22,910 nucleotides of DNA. Source: Clostridia bacterium. Lineage in GTDB: Bacteria > Bacillota > Clostridia > Christensenellales > Aristaeellaceae. Positions 13,271-21,363 of this stretch are shown here, piece after piece. The position numbers were made by a program, and so were the translations under genes. The stretch is from NCBI GenBank assembly GCA_017471125.1, contig JAFUWR010000072.1, positions 1 to 22,910 of the forward strand. Direction: 5' to 3'. The notes under the pieces are model-generated. The model was not told the origin of the DNA and searched no databases. It worked only from the letters and a program-made list of their open reading frames with translations. Every line of letters starts with the position of its first letter. Position 1 is the first letter of the stretch.

Positions 13271-13651
13271 ATGGCAACTCGCATCAAAGAGAAGGCTGCG
13301 GCGCGTCAGGCGAATGCCGACAAGCGTCCGCACGCCACCGCCAAGTACGTCCGCGTTGCTCCCCGCAAGGCGAAGATCGTGGTCGATCTGATCCGCGGCA
13401 AGCAGGTGGACGACGCGCTGGCCATCCTCATGTATACGCCCAAGAGCGCCGCGCCCGTGGTGGAGAAGCTGCTCAACAGCGCCATCGCCAACGCGGAAAA
13501 CAAGGATATGGACCGTTCCTCCCTGTATGTCGCGGAGGTCTACGCGAACCAGGGCCCGACCCTGAAGCGCTACTGGGCGCGTTCCCACGGTCGCGCCGAC
13601 ATGATCAAGAAGCACACCAGCCACATTACGATCGTGCTCGACCAGAAGTGA
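13271..13651 (+). CDS. rplV: 50S ribosomal protein L22
   Basis: 126 residues. YVRVAPRKAKIVVDLIRGK near the start and the C-terminal GPTLKRYWARSHGRADMIKK hairpin identify L22, whose loop lines the exit tunnel. The first 20 residues form a basic, Ala-rich extension typical of clostridial L22. An AAGGAGAG ribosome binding site precedes ATG 13271. Confidence 0.97.
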   Translation: MATRIKEKAAARQANADKRPHATAKYVRVAPRKAKIVVDLIRGKQVDDALAILMYTPKSAAPVVEKLLNSAIANAENKDMDRSSLYVAEVYANQGPTLKRYWARSHGRADMIKKHTSHITIVLDQK

Positions 13652-13664
13652 GGGAGGATATAAA

Positions 13665-14438
13665 ATGGGACAGAAAGTTAATCCCCATGGCGCGCGCGTT
13701 GGTGTCATCCTCGACTGGAGCACCAAGTGGTACGCAGGGAAAAAGGATTTTTCCAACAACCTGATCGAAGATTACAAGCTGCGCAATCTTCTCAAGGATA
13801 AGCTGAACACCGCGGGCATCTCCCGCATCGACATCCAGCGCTCCGGCGCGAAGGTGCACATCTCCGTCTACACCGCCAAGCCCGGCATCGTGATCGGCAA
13901 GGGCGGCGCGGGCGTCGAGGCTCTGAAGAAGGAGCTGGAGAAGTTCACCGGACGCCAGGTCGGCCTGGACATCATGGAGATCAAGAACCCCGATACCGAC
14001 GCCACGCTGGTGGCTGAGAACATCGCCCAGCAGCTGGAGAAGCGCATCTCCTTCCGCCGCGCGATGAAGCAGTCCATCTCCCGGGCCATGAAGGCCGGCG
14101 CCAAGGGCATCAAGACCACCTGCTCCGGCCGTCTGGGCGGCGCGGACATCGCCCGCTCCGAGGGCTATCATGAGGGAAGTATCCCGCTTCAGACCCTGCG
14201 CGCCAACATCGACTTCGGCTTCGCCGAGGCCAAGACCACCTACGGTCGCGTGGGCGTGAAGGTTTGGATCTACAAGGGCCAGGTGCTCCCCATCAACGGC
14301 AAGAAGGTGCTGGTGGGCTACACCGATATGAAGAGCCCGTTCGCCGGACGCGGCGACCGTCGCCGCGGCGATCGCGGCCCCCGCGGTGACCGCAGGGATC
14401 GCAACGATCGTCCCGAGCGCAAGGAAGGAGGCAACTAA
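13665..14438 (+). CDS. rpsC: 30S ribosomal protein S3, with extended basic tail
   Basis: 257 residues. The start MGQKVNPHGARVGVI, the KH-domain loop VIGKGGAGVEALKKEL and the C-terminal domain (SEGYHEGSIPLQTLRANIDF) are all present. S3 forms part of the mRNA entry channel. Beyond the usual end near residue 220 there is a tail of about 30 residues rich in Arg, Asp and Gly (GDRRRGDRGPRGDRRDR). The tail encodes a low-complexity, probably disordered RNA-binding extension, and its end carries the rplP ribosome binding site. Confidence 0.98.
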   Translation: MGQKVNPHGARVGVILDWSTKWYAGKKDFSNNLIEDYKLRNLLKDKLNTAGISRIDIQRSGAKVHISVYTAKPGIVIGKGGAGVEALKKELEKFTGRQVGLDIMEIKNPDTDATLVAENIAQQLEKRISFRRAMKQSISRAMKAGAKGIKTTCSGRLGGADIARSEGYHEGSIPLQTLRANIDFGFAEAKTTYGRVGVKVWIYKGQVLPINGKKVLVGYTDMKSPFAGRGDRRRGDRGPRGDRRDRNDRPERKEGGN

Positions 14439-14441
14439 GCC

Positions 14442-14879
14442 ATGCTGATGCCGAAGAGAGTCAAGCACCGCAAGCAGATGCGAGGCCGCATGAAGGGCAA
14501 GGCCCAGCGCGGCAATTTCCTCGCCTACGGTGATTATGGGATCGTCGCCACCCAGCCCGGCTGGGTGACCTCCAACCAGATCGAGGCCGCTCGTCAGGCC
14601 ATGACCCGTCGCACCAAGCGCGGCGGCCAGGTCTGGATCAAGATCTTCCCGGACAAGCCCATCACCGCCAAGCCGGCCGAGACCCGAATGGGTTCCGGTA
14701 AGGGCGCTCCGGAGTACTGGGTATCCGTCGTCAAGCCCGGCCGCGTGCTGTTCGAGATGGCGGGCGTGCCCGAGGAAGTGGCCCGCGAGGCCCTGCGCCT
14801 GGCCGGTCACAAGCTGCCCATCACGACCAAGTTCATCAAGCGCGAAGAGATCAAAGCAGAGGGTGGTGAAGAGCAATGA
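14442..14879 (+). CDS. rplP: 50S ribosomal protein L16
   Basis: 145 residues beginning MLMPKRVKHRKQMRGRMKG, with GDYGIVATQPGWVTSNQIEA and RMGSGKGAPEYWVSVVKPGR, all diagnostic. AAGGAGG at 14425-14431 lies inside the rpsC end, ten bases before ATG 14442, three bases after the rpsC stop. L16 contacts tRNA in the A and P sites. The stop overlaps the rpmC start (ATGA). Confidence 0.98.
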   Translation: MLMPKRVKHRKQMRGRMKGKAQRGNFLAYGDYGIVATQPGWVTSNQIEAARQAMTRRTKRGGQVWIKIFPDKPITAKPAETRMGSGKGAPEYWVSVVKPGRVLFEMAGVPEEVAREALRLAGHKLPITTKFIKREEIKAEGGEEQ

Positions 14880-15088
14880 AGACCAAGGACGAATTGAAGG
14901 CTCTGCAGGCCAAGACCATGGCCGAGCTCGACACCGATCTGAAGGATAAGAAGAGCGAGCTGTTCAACCTGCGGTTCCAGAAGGCCACCGGCCAGCTGGA
15001 GAACACCGCCGCCATCCGCGAGTGCAAGAAGAGCATCGCGCGGGTCAAGACCGTCATCCGTCAGCGCGAGCTGGCCGGGAAGGCATAA
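14876..15088 (+). CDS. rpmC: 50S ribosomal protein L29
   Basis: 70 residues in two helices with the signature LFNLRFQKATGQLENTAAIR and KKSIARVKTVIRQRE. L29 sits near the tunnel exit beside L23. It starts within the rplP stop codon, and GGTGGTGAAGAG just upstream serves as a weak ribosome binding site, so coupled translation is likely. Confidence 0.97.
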   Translation: MKTKDELKALQAKTMAELDTDLKDKKSELFNLRFQKATGQLENTAAIRECKKSIARVKTVIRQRELAGKA

Positions 15089-15109
15089 TGCGAAGGGAGG
15101 CAACTGACA

Positions 15110-15370
15110 ATGGCTGAAGCAAGAGGCATGCGCAAGACGCGCACCGGCGTGGTTGTTTCCGACAAGATGGACAAGACCATCGTTGTTGAGATTCGCACCC
15201 GCGTCCGCCATCCGCTGTATGGCAAGATCATGAACCGTACCAACAAGATCAAGGCCCACGACGAGAACAATGAATGCGGCATCGGCGATACCGTCCGCGT
15301 CATGGAGACCCGTCCGCTGTCCAAGGACAAGCGCTGGCGCCTGGTCGAGATCATCGAAAAGGCTAAGTAA
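15110..15370 (+). CDS. rpsQ: 30S ribosomal protein S17
   Basis: 86 residues with GVVVSDKMDKTIVVEI and HPLYGKIMNRTNKIKAHDE, the OB-fold core of S17, a primary 16S-binding protein. GGGAGG lies shortly before ATG 15110. Length and end (WRLVEIIEKAK) are normal. Confidence 0.98.
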   Translation: MAEARGMRKTRTGVVVSDKMDKTIVVEIRTRVRHPLYGKIMNRTNKIKAHDENNECGIGDTVRVMETRPLSKDKRWRLVEIIEKAK

Positions 15371-15394
15371 GCCGTTCCAAGGAGGAAGATATAT

Positions 15395-15763
15395 ATGATC
15401 CAGCCTCAAACCCGTTTGAAGGTGGCCGATAATTCCGGCGCGAAGGAAATCATGTGCTTCCGCGTGCTGGGCGGCTCTTTCCGCCGCACCGGCAGCGTCG
15501 GCGACGTGATCGTCGCGTCCGTCAAGTCCGCGAATCCCGGCGGCGCGGTCAAGAAGGGCGAGGTCGTCAAGGCCGTCATCGTCCGCACGAAGAAGCAGTA
15601 CCGCCGTCCCGACGGAACCTATATCCGCTTCGACGACAACGCTGCCGTGATCATCAACGAACAGAAGCAGCCGAAGGGCACCCGCATCTTTGGGCCCGTG
15701 GCTCGTGAGCTCCGCGAAAAGGATTATATGAAGATCGTTTCGCTGGCGCCCGAAGTGCTTTAA
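15395..15763 (+). CDS. rplN: 50S ribosomal protein L14
   Basis: 122 residues, the standard length, starting MIQPQTRLKVADNSGAKEIM and containing VKKGEVVKAVIVRTKK and GTRIFGPVARELR. L14 lies at the subunit interface and binds the silencing factor RsfS. AAGGAGGA precedes ATG 15395. Confidence 0.98.
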   Translation: MIQPQTRLKVADNSGAKEIMCFRVLGGSFRRTGSVGDVIVASVKSANPGGAVKKGEVVKAVIVRTKKQYRRPDGTYIRFDDNAAVIINEQKQPKGTRIFGPVARELREKDYMKIVSLAPEVL

Positions 15764-15775
15764 TGGAGGTGCGAC

Positions 15776-16126
15776 ATGGCTTCTAAGCTGAATGTGAAGG
15801 TCGGCGACACCGTAAAGGTCATCGCCGGCACCGACAAGAATAAAAAGGACAACACCGGCAAGGTTCAGAAGGTGTTCCCCGAGACCGGCAGGATCATCGT
15901 CGAGGGCATGAACATGGTGAAAAAGCACCAGAAGCCCCGTGGACAGGGCATGCCCGGCGGCATCATCGAAAAGGAAGCGGCCATCGACGCCTCCAACGTG
16001 ATGGTGATTTGCCCCAAGTGCGGCAAGCCCACTCGTGTCGGCCATGTGTTCATCGAAGGCGAAGGCAAGACCTCCCGCCGCAAGCGCCGCGTGTGCAAGA
16101 AGTGCAAAGCGGTGTTTGACAACTGA
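15776..16126 (+). CDS. rplX: 50S ribosomal protein L24, zinc-ribbon form
   Basis: 116 residues. The N-terminal KOW motif (KVGDTVKVIAGTDKNKKDNTG) and the VEGMNMVKKH segment define L24, an assembly-initiating protein. A complete C-terminal zinc site is present: Cys79, Cys82, Cys107 and Cys110. GGAGG sits eight bases before ATG 15776. Confidence 0.97.
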   Translation: MASKLNVKVGDTVKVIAGTDKNKKDNTGKVQKVFPETGRIIVEGMNMVKKHQKPRGQGMPGGIIEKEAAIDASNVMVICPKCGKPTRVGHVFIEGEGKTSRRKRRVCKKCKAVFDN

Positions 16127-16143
16127 TAAGGAGGATCGGCACA

Positions 16144-16686
16144 ATGGCAAGATTAAAGGATAAGTACCGCGCTGAAGTGGTCCCGGCGCTCAAGCAGCGC
16201 TTCAACTATAAAAACGTCATGGAGATCCCCCGGCTGGAGAAGATCGTCATCAACATGGGTCTGGGCGACTGCAAGGACAACGCCAAGGCGCTGGAGCAGG
16301 CCGTGGGCGAGCTGGAGATCATCGCGGGCCAGAAGCCCCTGGTGACCAAGGCCAAGAAATCCATCGCCAACTTCAAGCTGCGCGCCGGCATGAACGTGGG
16401 CGCCAAGGTGACCCTGCGCGGCGACCGCATGTATGAGTTCACCGACAAGCTGGTTTCCATCGTGCTCCCCCGTGTGCGCGACTTCCGCGGCGTGTCCACC
16501 AAGGCCTTCGACGGCCGCGGCAACTACGCCCTGGGCGTGCGTGAGCAGCTGATCTTCCCCGAGATCGAGTACGACAAGGTCGAAAAGATCCGCGGCATGG
16601 AGATGATCTTCGTCACCACCGCCAAGACCGACGAGGAAGCCAGGGAACTGCTCCGCCTTCTGGGCATGCCGTTCCAGAACGCTTGA
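16144..16686 (+). CDS. rplE: 50S ribosomal protein L5
   Basis: 180 residues with NVMEIPRLEKIVINMGLGD, GQKPLVTKAKKSIANFKLR and RDFRGVSTKAFDGRGNY. L5 binds 5S rRNA and contacts P-site tRNA. AAGGAGG precedes ATG 16144. Length and gene order are as expected. Confidence 0.98.
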   Translation: MARLKDKYRAEVVPALKQRFNYKNVMEIPRLEKIVINMGLGDCKDNAKALEQAVGELEIIAGQKPLVTKAKKSIANFKLRAGMNVGAKVTLRGDRMYEFTDKLVSIVLPRVRDFRGVSTKAFDGRGNYALGVREQLIFPEIEYDKVEKIRGMEMIFVTTAKTDEEARELLRLLGMPFQNA

Positions 16687-16703
16687 TAAGGAGGACATGC
16701 AAC

Positions 16704-16889
16704 GTGGCTAAGACAAGTATGAAGGTAAAGCAGGCAAGGCCCGCCAAGTTTTCCACCCGCGCCTATACCCGCTGCCGCATCTGCGGCCGCCCCCATTCCG
16801 TGCTGCGCAAGTACGGCGTGTGCCGCATCTGCTTCCGCGAGCTGGCCTATGCCGGTCAGATCCCGGGCGTTCGCAAGGCCAGCTGGTGA
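16704..16889 (+). CDS. rpsN: 30S ribosomal protein S14, type Z (zinc-binding)
   Basis: The start is GTG 16704, eight bases after AAGGAGGA; this gives the standard 61 residues, while the ATG at 16697 is out of frame. Cys24, Cys27, Cys40 and Cys43 form the zinc site in RCRICGRPHSVLRKYGVCRI, and the end ELAYAGQIPGVRKASW is diagnostic. This short zinc-binding form is standard in Bacillota and needs zinc supply; some species carry a zinc-free paralogue elsewhere, which this window cannot show. Confidence 0.97.
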   Translation: MAKTSMKVKQARPAKFSTRAYTRCRICGRPHSVLRKYGVCRICFRELAYAGQIPGVRKASW

Positions 16890-16915
16890 TCTGGCAATTC
16901 TAAGGAGGTAACAAA

Positions 16916-17317
16916 ATGGCTGTTATTAATGATCCCATCGCGGATATGCTCACCCGGATCCGCAATGGCCTGATTGCCAGACATGACGCCGTGACGATCC
17001 CCGCTTCCAACATGAAGAAGGCGATCGCCAAGATCCTGCTGGACGAAGGCTACATCAAGTCAGTTGATTATATCGACGACGGCCTCCAGGGCCAGATCAA
17101 GGTCACCCTGAAGTACGTCGCGGGCAAGGAATCCGTCATCAAGGGCCTCAAGCGCATCTCCAAGCCCGGCCTGCGCGTCTACGCCAAGTCGGACGAGATC
17201 CCGAAGGTCCTGGGCGGACTGGGCATCGCCATCGTCTCCACGTCCAAGGGCGTGATGACCGATAAGGCCGCGCGCAACGCGGGCATCGGCGGCGAAGTTC
17301 TGGCCTATATTTGGTAA
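16916..17317 (+). CDS. rpsH: 30S ribosomal protein S8
   Basis: 133 residues starting MAVINDPIADMLTRIRNG, with GLRVYAKSDEIPKVLGGLG and the conserved STSKGVMTDKAAR loop near the C-terminus. S8 is a primary 16S-binding protein and in E. coli the repressor of the spc operon. AAGGAGGT precedes ATG 16916. Confidence 0.98.
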   Translation: MAVINDPIADMLTRIRNGLIARHDAVTIPASNMKKAIAKILLDEGYIKSVDYIDDGLQGQIKVTLKYVAGKESVIKGLKRISKPGLRVYAKSDEIPKVLGGLGIAIVSTSKGVMTDKAARNAGIGGEVLAYIW

Positions 17318-17338
17318 GAGAGTTGGAGGTGCACTAGA

Positions 17339-17887
17339 ATGAGTCGAATCGGTAGACTTCCGATCCCGGTTCCCGCCGGCGTCACCGTGACGATCGCGGA
17401 CGACAACACCGTCACCGTCAAGGGTCCCAAGGGCGAACTGAGTCAGAAGGTCAACAAGGATATCAAGGTCGAACAGGTCGGCGCCGAGGTCATCGTGTCC
17501 CGCCCGTCCGACAGCAAGCCCCACCGCTCGATGCATGGTTTGTACCGGTCCCTGATCCACAACATGGTCGTTGGTGTCACCCAGGGATTCGAGAAGAAGC
17601 TGCACATCGAAGGCGTCGGCTGGCGTATCGCTGAGTGGAACAAGAACCAGCTCACCATCGCGGTCGGCTATTCCCATCCCGTGATCGTGGACGCGCCCCA
17701 GGGCATCGAGTTCGACGTGGACAAGTCCAACGTCAACTTCTCCGTCAAGGGCATCGACAAGCAGCAGGTCGGCGCCATCGCCGCCGATATCCGCGCCATC
17801 CGCAAGCCCGAGCCCTATCATGGCAAGGGCATCCGCTATGAGAACGAGGTCGTCCGCCGCAAGGAAGGCAAGGCCGGTAAGAAGTAA
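17339..17887 (+). CDS. rplF: 50S ribosomal protein L6
   Basis: 182 residues in the usual two-domain arrangement, starting MSRIGRLPIPVPAGV, with VKGPKGELSQ in the first domain and PEPYHGKGIRYENE near the end. L6 lies at the base of the factor-binding stalk. GGAGGTG precedes ATG 17339. Confidence 0.98.
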   Translation: MSRIGRLPIPVPAGVTVTIADDNTVTVKGPKGELSQKVNKDIKVEQVGAEVIVSRPSDSKPHRSMHGLYRSLIHNMVVGVTQGFEKKLHIEGVGWRIAEWNKNQLTIAVGYSHPVIVDAPQGIEFDVDKSNVNFSVKGIDKQQVGAIAADIRAIRKPEPYHGKGIRYENEVVRRKEGKAGKK

Positions 17888-17904
17888 GAGGGAGGTAACC
17901 GCAC

Positions 17905-18273
17905 ATGTTTAATAAGCGTGATCGCAACGAGGTTCGCAAGATCCGTCACGAGCGCGTGCGCAAAAAGATCAGCGGGACGCCCGAACGGCCCCGGCTTTGC
18001 GTATTCCGTTCCAATAAGCACATCTATGCTCAGGTGATCGACGACGTCGCCGGCAACACCCTGGCCGCCGCCTCCACCGTTGAGAAGGAGATCGCTTCTC
18101 AGCTGGGCGAGGTCGACAAGAAGGGCGAGGCGCAGCTGGTCGGCAAGATCGTCGCCGAGCGCGCCATCAAGGCCGGCATCAAGGAAGTCGTCTTTGATCG
18201 CGGAGGCTATATCTACACCGGTCGCGTGGCCGCGCTTGCCGCTGGCGCTCGCGAGGGCGGTCTTGAGTTCTAA
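17905..18273 (+). CDS. rplR: 50S ribosomal protein L18
   Basis: 122 residues with RLCVFRSNKHIYAQVIDD and VVFDRGGYIYTGRVAALA, the family signatures. L18 binds 5S rRNA together with L5. GGGAGGT precedes ATG 17905. The stop is followed directly by the rpsE ribosome binding site. Confidence 0.98.
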   Translation: MFNKRDRNEVRKIRHERVRKKISGTPERPRLCVFRSNKHIYAQVIDDVAGNTLAAASTVEKEIASQLGEVDKKGEAQLVGKIVAERAIKAGIKEVVFDRGGYIYTGRVAALAAGAREGGLEF

Positions 18274-18287
18274 GGAGGATATGACTG

Positions 18288-18785
18288 ATGCAGCGCAACG
18301 AGCAAGTAAGTGAATTCACCGAGAAATTGGTCGCCGTCAATCGCGTATCCAAGACCGTCAAGGGCGGCCGCAACATGCGGTTTAGCGCGCTGATGGTCGT
18401 CGGCGACGAGAAGGGCCGCGTCGGCTGCGGCATGGGCAAGGCCGTTGAAATTCCGGAAGCCATCCGCAAGGGCAACGAAGCCGCCAAGCGCGCCATGATC
18501 ACCGTGCCGCTCAACGGCACCACCATCCCCCACGAGGTCGTGGGCGTGTTCGGCACCGGCCGCGTCAAGCTGCTGCCCGCGCCCGAAGGTACCGGCGTCA
18601 TCGCCGGCGGCCCGGTCCGCGCCGTCCTTGAGGCCTGCGGCATCAAGAACATCGTGACCAAGTCCATCGGCTCCAACAACAAGATCAACATGGTCCGGGC
18701 CACCCTGGCAGGCCTAAGCCAGCTCCGCTCCGCCGAACAGGTCGCGCAGATGCGCGGCAAGTCCGTGGAAGAGCTGCTCGGTTAA
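18288..18785 (+). CDS. rpsE: 30S ribosomal protein S5
   Basis: 165 residues. TEKLVAVNRVSKTVKGGRNM and RVGCGMGKAVEIPEAIRKG identify S5, which lines the mRNA entry channel and affects decoding accuracy. AAGGAGG, overlapping the rplR stop, lies nine bases before ATG 18288, which is preferred over the out-of-frame ATG at 18281. Confidence 0.98.
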   Translation: MQRNEQVSEFTEKLVAVNRVSKTVKGGRNMRFSALMVVGDEKGRVGCGMGKAVEIPEAIRKGNEAAKRAMITVPLNGTTIPHEVVGVFGTGRVKLLPAPEGTGVIAGGPVRAVLEACGIKNIVTKSIGSNNKINMVRATLAGLSQLRSAEQVAQMRGKSVEELLG

Positions 18786-18799
18786 GGGGGTATACGCAT

Positions 18800-18982
18800 A
18801 TGAAGCTTAAGATCACACAGACCAAGTCCACCATCGCGTGCCTGAAGGATCAGATCGCCACCGTGAAGGCCCTGGGTCTCCATCGCATCGGCCAGACCGT
18901 CGTGAAGGAAGACAACCCCGCCATCCGCGGCATGATCTTCAAGGTCAAGCACATGGTCAAGGTCGAAGAGATTGCAGAGTAA
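18800..18982 (+). CDS. rpmD: 50S ribosomal protein L30
   Basis: 60 residues, complete, beginning MKLKITQTKSTIACLKDQ, with LGLHRIGQTVVKEDNPAIRG. AGGGGG serves as ribosome binding site. L30 is absent from some bacterial lineages but is normal at this place in Clostridia. Confidence 0.97.
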   Translation: MKLKITQTKSTIACLKDQIATVKALGLHRIGQTVVKEDNPAIRGMIFKVKHMVKVEEIAE

Positions 18983-18997
18983 GGAGGTTGACCCAAC

Positions 18998-19438
18998 ATG
19001 AAACTTCATGATTTGAAACCCGCTGTGGGTGCGACCACCGCCCCGAAGCGTCTGGGACGCGGCGTCGGTTCCGGTTTGGGCAAGACCTCCGGCAAGGGCC
19101 ACAAGGGCGCCAAGGCCCGCTCCGGCGGCGGCAAGCGGCCCGGCTTCGAGGGCGGCCAGATGCCCCTGACCATGAGGCTGCCCAAGCGCGGCTTCACCAA
19201 CAAGTGGCGCGTGGAATACGCCACCGTCAACGTCGATCGCCTCAATATCTTTGAGGACGGCGCTGTCGTGTCTCCCGTGGAGCTCATCCAGGCCGGCATC
19301 CTGAAGAACGTTCAGGACGGCGTGAAGATCCTCGGCAACGGCGAGATCACCAAGAAGCTGACCGTGCAGGCGAACAAGTTCTCCGAGACGGCCAAGCAGA
19401 AGATTGAGGCGGCAGGCGGGAAAGTCGAGGTGTTCTGA
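18998..19438 (+). CDS. rplO: 50S ribosomal protein L15
   Basis: 146 residues beginning MKLHDLKPAVGATTAPKRLG. The Gly-rich basic arm (GRGVGSGLGKTSGKGHKGAK) and FEGGQMPLTMRLPKRGF are diagnostic. AAGGAGGT precedes ATG 18998. Only one base separates its stop from the secY start. Confidence 0.98.
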   Translation: MKLHDLKPAVGATTAPKRLGRGVGSGLGKTSGKGHKGAKARSGGGKRPGFEGGQMPLTMRLPKRGFTNKWRVEYATVNVDRLNIFEDGAVVSPVELIQAGILKNVQDGVKILGNGEITKKLTVQANKFSETAKQKIEAAGGKVEVF

Positions 19439-19439
19439 T

Positions 19440-20699
19440 ATGCGCGAAACATTGAAGAACGCCTGGAAGATCGCGGACCTCAGGAAGAAGATCATCTACA
19501 CCCTGGGCATGCTGCTTCTCTATCGCGTGCTGTGCTTCATCCCGACCCCGGGCGTTGACACAACGTTCATCGCCCAGGCCATGGATCAGTACAGCCTGCT
19601 GGGCTTCATCAATTCGATGACCGGCTCCAACCTCTCCAACTTCAACATCATGGCGATGGGCATCACCCCGTACATCAACGCGAGCATCATCATGCAGCTC
19701 TTGTGCGTAGCGATCCCGAAGCTCGAGGAGATGCAGAAGGAGGGCGAGGAGGGCCGCAAAAAGATCGCCCAGATCACCCGCTACGTCACCGTGGGCCTTG
19801 GCTTCATCCAGGCCATCGCCCTGACCGTGGGCCTGCGCACCAGCGCGACCGGCGGCTTCCTGAGCTACCTGACCATCGGCCTGTGCCTGGCGGCCGGCAC
19901 CGCCATCGCCATGTGGATGGGCGAGCGCATCACCGAGAACGGCATCGGCAACGGCATCTCGCTGCTGATCTTCGCCGGCATCATCTCCAACCTGGCCCAC
20001 GCCGTGATCACGAGCATCTACAACCTGTTCGTCAATCCGACCATGGCCTCCATCCCGGTGATGATCGCCAGCATCCTGGTGTTCCTCATCCTGATCGTCG
20101 GCATCGTGTTCGTCGACCTGGGCGAGCGCCGCATCCCGATCCAGTATGCCAAGCGCATGGTGGGCCGGAAGATGTACGGCGGCCAGTCCACGCACATCCC
20201 GCTGAAGCTGAACGCCTCCGGCGTGCTGCCGCTGATCTTCGCCAACGCGATCATGCAGTTCCCCGCCACCATCCTGGCGTTCTTCCCCAACAGCGCGGCC
20301 AACCAGTGGTGGACCGCCCACGTGAGCTCCACCCGGCCGCTCTACCAGCTGATCTTCGCGCTGATGATCTTCGGTTTCACGTTCTTCTACTCCGAGATCA
20401 GCTTTAACCCCGTTGAGATCTCCAAGAATATCCAGGCGAACGGCGGCATGATCCCCGGCATTCGCCAGGGTAAACCCACCAGCGATTTCATCAAGAAGAT
20501 CACCCACAGGATCACCATGTTCGGCGCCATCTACCTGGCGGTGCTGGCCGTGATCCCGATGATCATCTACTCTATCGCCCGTGTGAGCCTGCCCTTCGCG
20601 GCCTCCTCCCTGCTGATCGCCGTCTCCGTCGCCATGGAGACCATGCGCGAGCTGGAGAGCCAGATGCTGATGAGGCATTATAAGGGCTTCCTGCAGTGA
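19440..20699 (+). CDS. secY: Protein translocase subunit SecY
   Basis: 419 residues from ATG 19440, one base after the rplO stop; GAGGTG inside rplO is the likely ribosome binding site, so coupled translation is probable. SecY forms the membrane channel of the Sec pathway. The start (NAWKIADLRKKIIYTLGMLL), the first-helix RVLCFIPTPGVD, the plug region with GITPYINASIIMQLL and the cytoplasmic loop GERRIPIQYAKRMVGRKMYG are all recognisable. Ten hydrophobic segments can be followed through the protein, ending in MLMRHYKGFL. It would export the secreted proteins encoded upstream. Confidence 0.98.
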   Translation: MRETLKNAWKIADLRKKIIYTLGMLLLYRVLCFIPTPGVDTTFIAQAMDQYSLLGFINSMTGSNLSNFNIMAMGITPYINASIIMQLLCVAIPKLEEMQKEGEEGRKKIAQITRYVTVGLGFIQAIALTVGLRTSATGGFLSYLTIGLCLAAGTAIAMWMGERITENGIGNGISLLIFAGIISNLAHAVITSIYNLFVNPTMASIPVMIASILVFLILIVGIVFVDLGERRIPIQYAKRMVGRKMYGGQSTHIPLKLNASGVLPLIFANAIMQFPATILAFFPNSAANQWWTAHVSSTRPLYQLIFALMIFGFTFFYSEISFNPVEISKNIQANGGMIPGIRQGKPTSDFIKKITHRITMFGAIYLAVLAVIPMIIYSIARVSLPFAASSLLIAVSVAMETMRELESQMLMRHYKGFLQ

Positions 20700-20714
20700 C
20701 CTCAGGAGGTTGAT

Positions 20715-21359
20715 ATGAAACTTATCTTCTTAGGCCCTCCCGGCGCGGGCAAGGGCACGCAGGCCGCGGGGGTGAGCGCGCATCTCAAGGTGCCGCACAT
20801 CTCCACCGGCGACATGTTCCGCTCCGCCATCAAGAACGCGACCCCCGTGGGTCTCGAAGCCAAGAAGTACCTGGACGCCGGCGAGCTGGTGCCCGACAGC
20901 GTGGTCATCGACATGGTGCGCGAGCGCCTGTCGATGCCCGACTGCGCCAACGGCTACCTGCTTGACGGCTTCCCGAGAACGGTGGAACAGGCCGTGGCGC
21001 TGGACGACATCTCCGCGCCCGAGGCCGTGGTCGACATCGAGGTCCCCGACGACCGGCTCATCAGCCGCCTCACCGGGCGCCGGGTGTGCGAGAAGTGCCA
21101 GGGCACGTTCCACATCTCAAAGCTCGCTGACGAGAACGTCTGCCCCCTCTGCGGCGGCAGGGTCTATCAGCGCAACGACGACAAGCCCGAGACGATCAAC
21201 ACCCGCCTGCGCGCCTACCACGAGCAGACCGAGCCGCTGATCGGCTACTATTCCGGGCTGGGCAAGCTGCGTCGCGTTGAGGTCAACCGGTTAAAGACCG
21301 TCAACGGCGACAGCCGACCGGAGGAGGTCTTCAAGGCCATCCTCGCAACGCTGGAGTAA
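20715..21359 (+). CDS. adk: Adenylate kinase, zinc-binding LID type
   Basis: 214 residues. It interconverts ATP + AMP and 2 ADP. The P-loop GPPGAGKGT lies at residues 7-15, the AMP-binding STGDMFR near 30 and DGFPRT at 84-89. The LID is the long form with Cys125, Cys128, Cys143 and Cys146, a zinc site usual in Gram-positive bacteria. AGGAGG precedes ATG 20715. Its place after secY is conserved in Bacillota. Confidence 0.98.
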   Translation: MKLIFLGPPGAGKGTQAAGVSAHLKVPHISTGDMFRSAIKNATPVGLEAKKYLDAGELVPDSVVIDMVRERLSMPDCANGYLLDGFPRTVEQAVALDDISAPEAVVDIEVPDDRLISRLTGRRVCEKCQGTFHISKLADENVCPLCGGRVYQRNDDKPETINTRLRAYHEQTEPLIGYYSGLGKLRRVEVNRLKTVNGDSRPEEVFKAILATLE

Positions 21360-21363
21360 CTGC

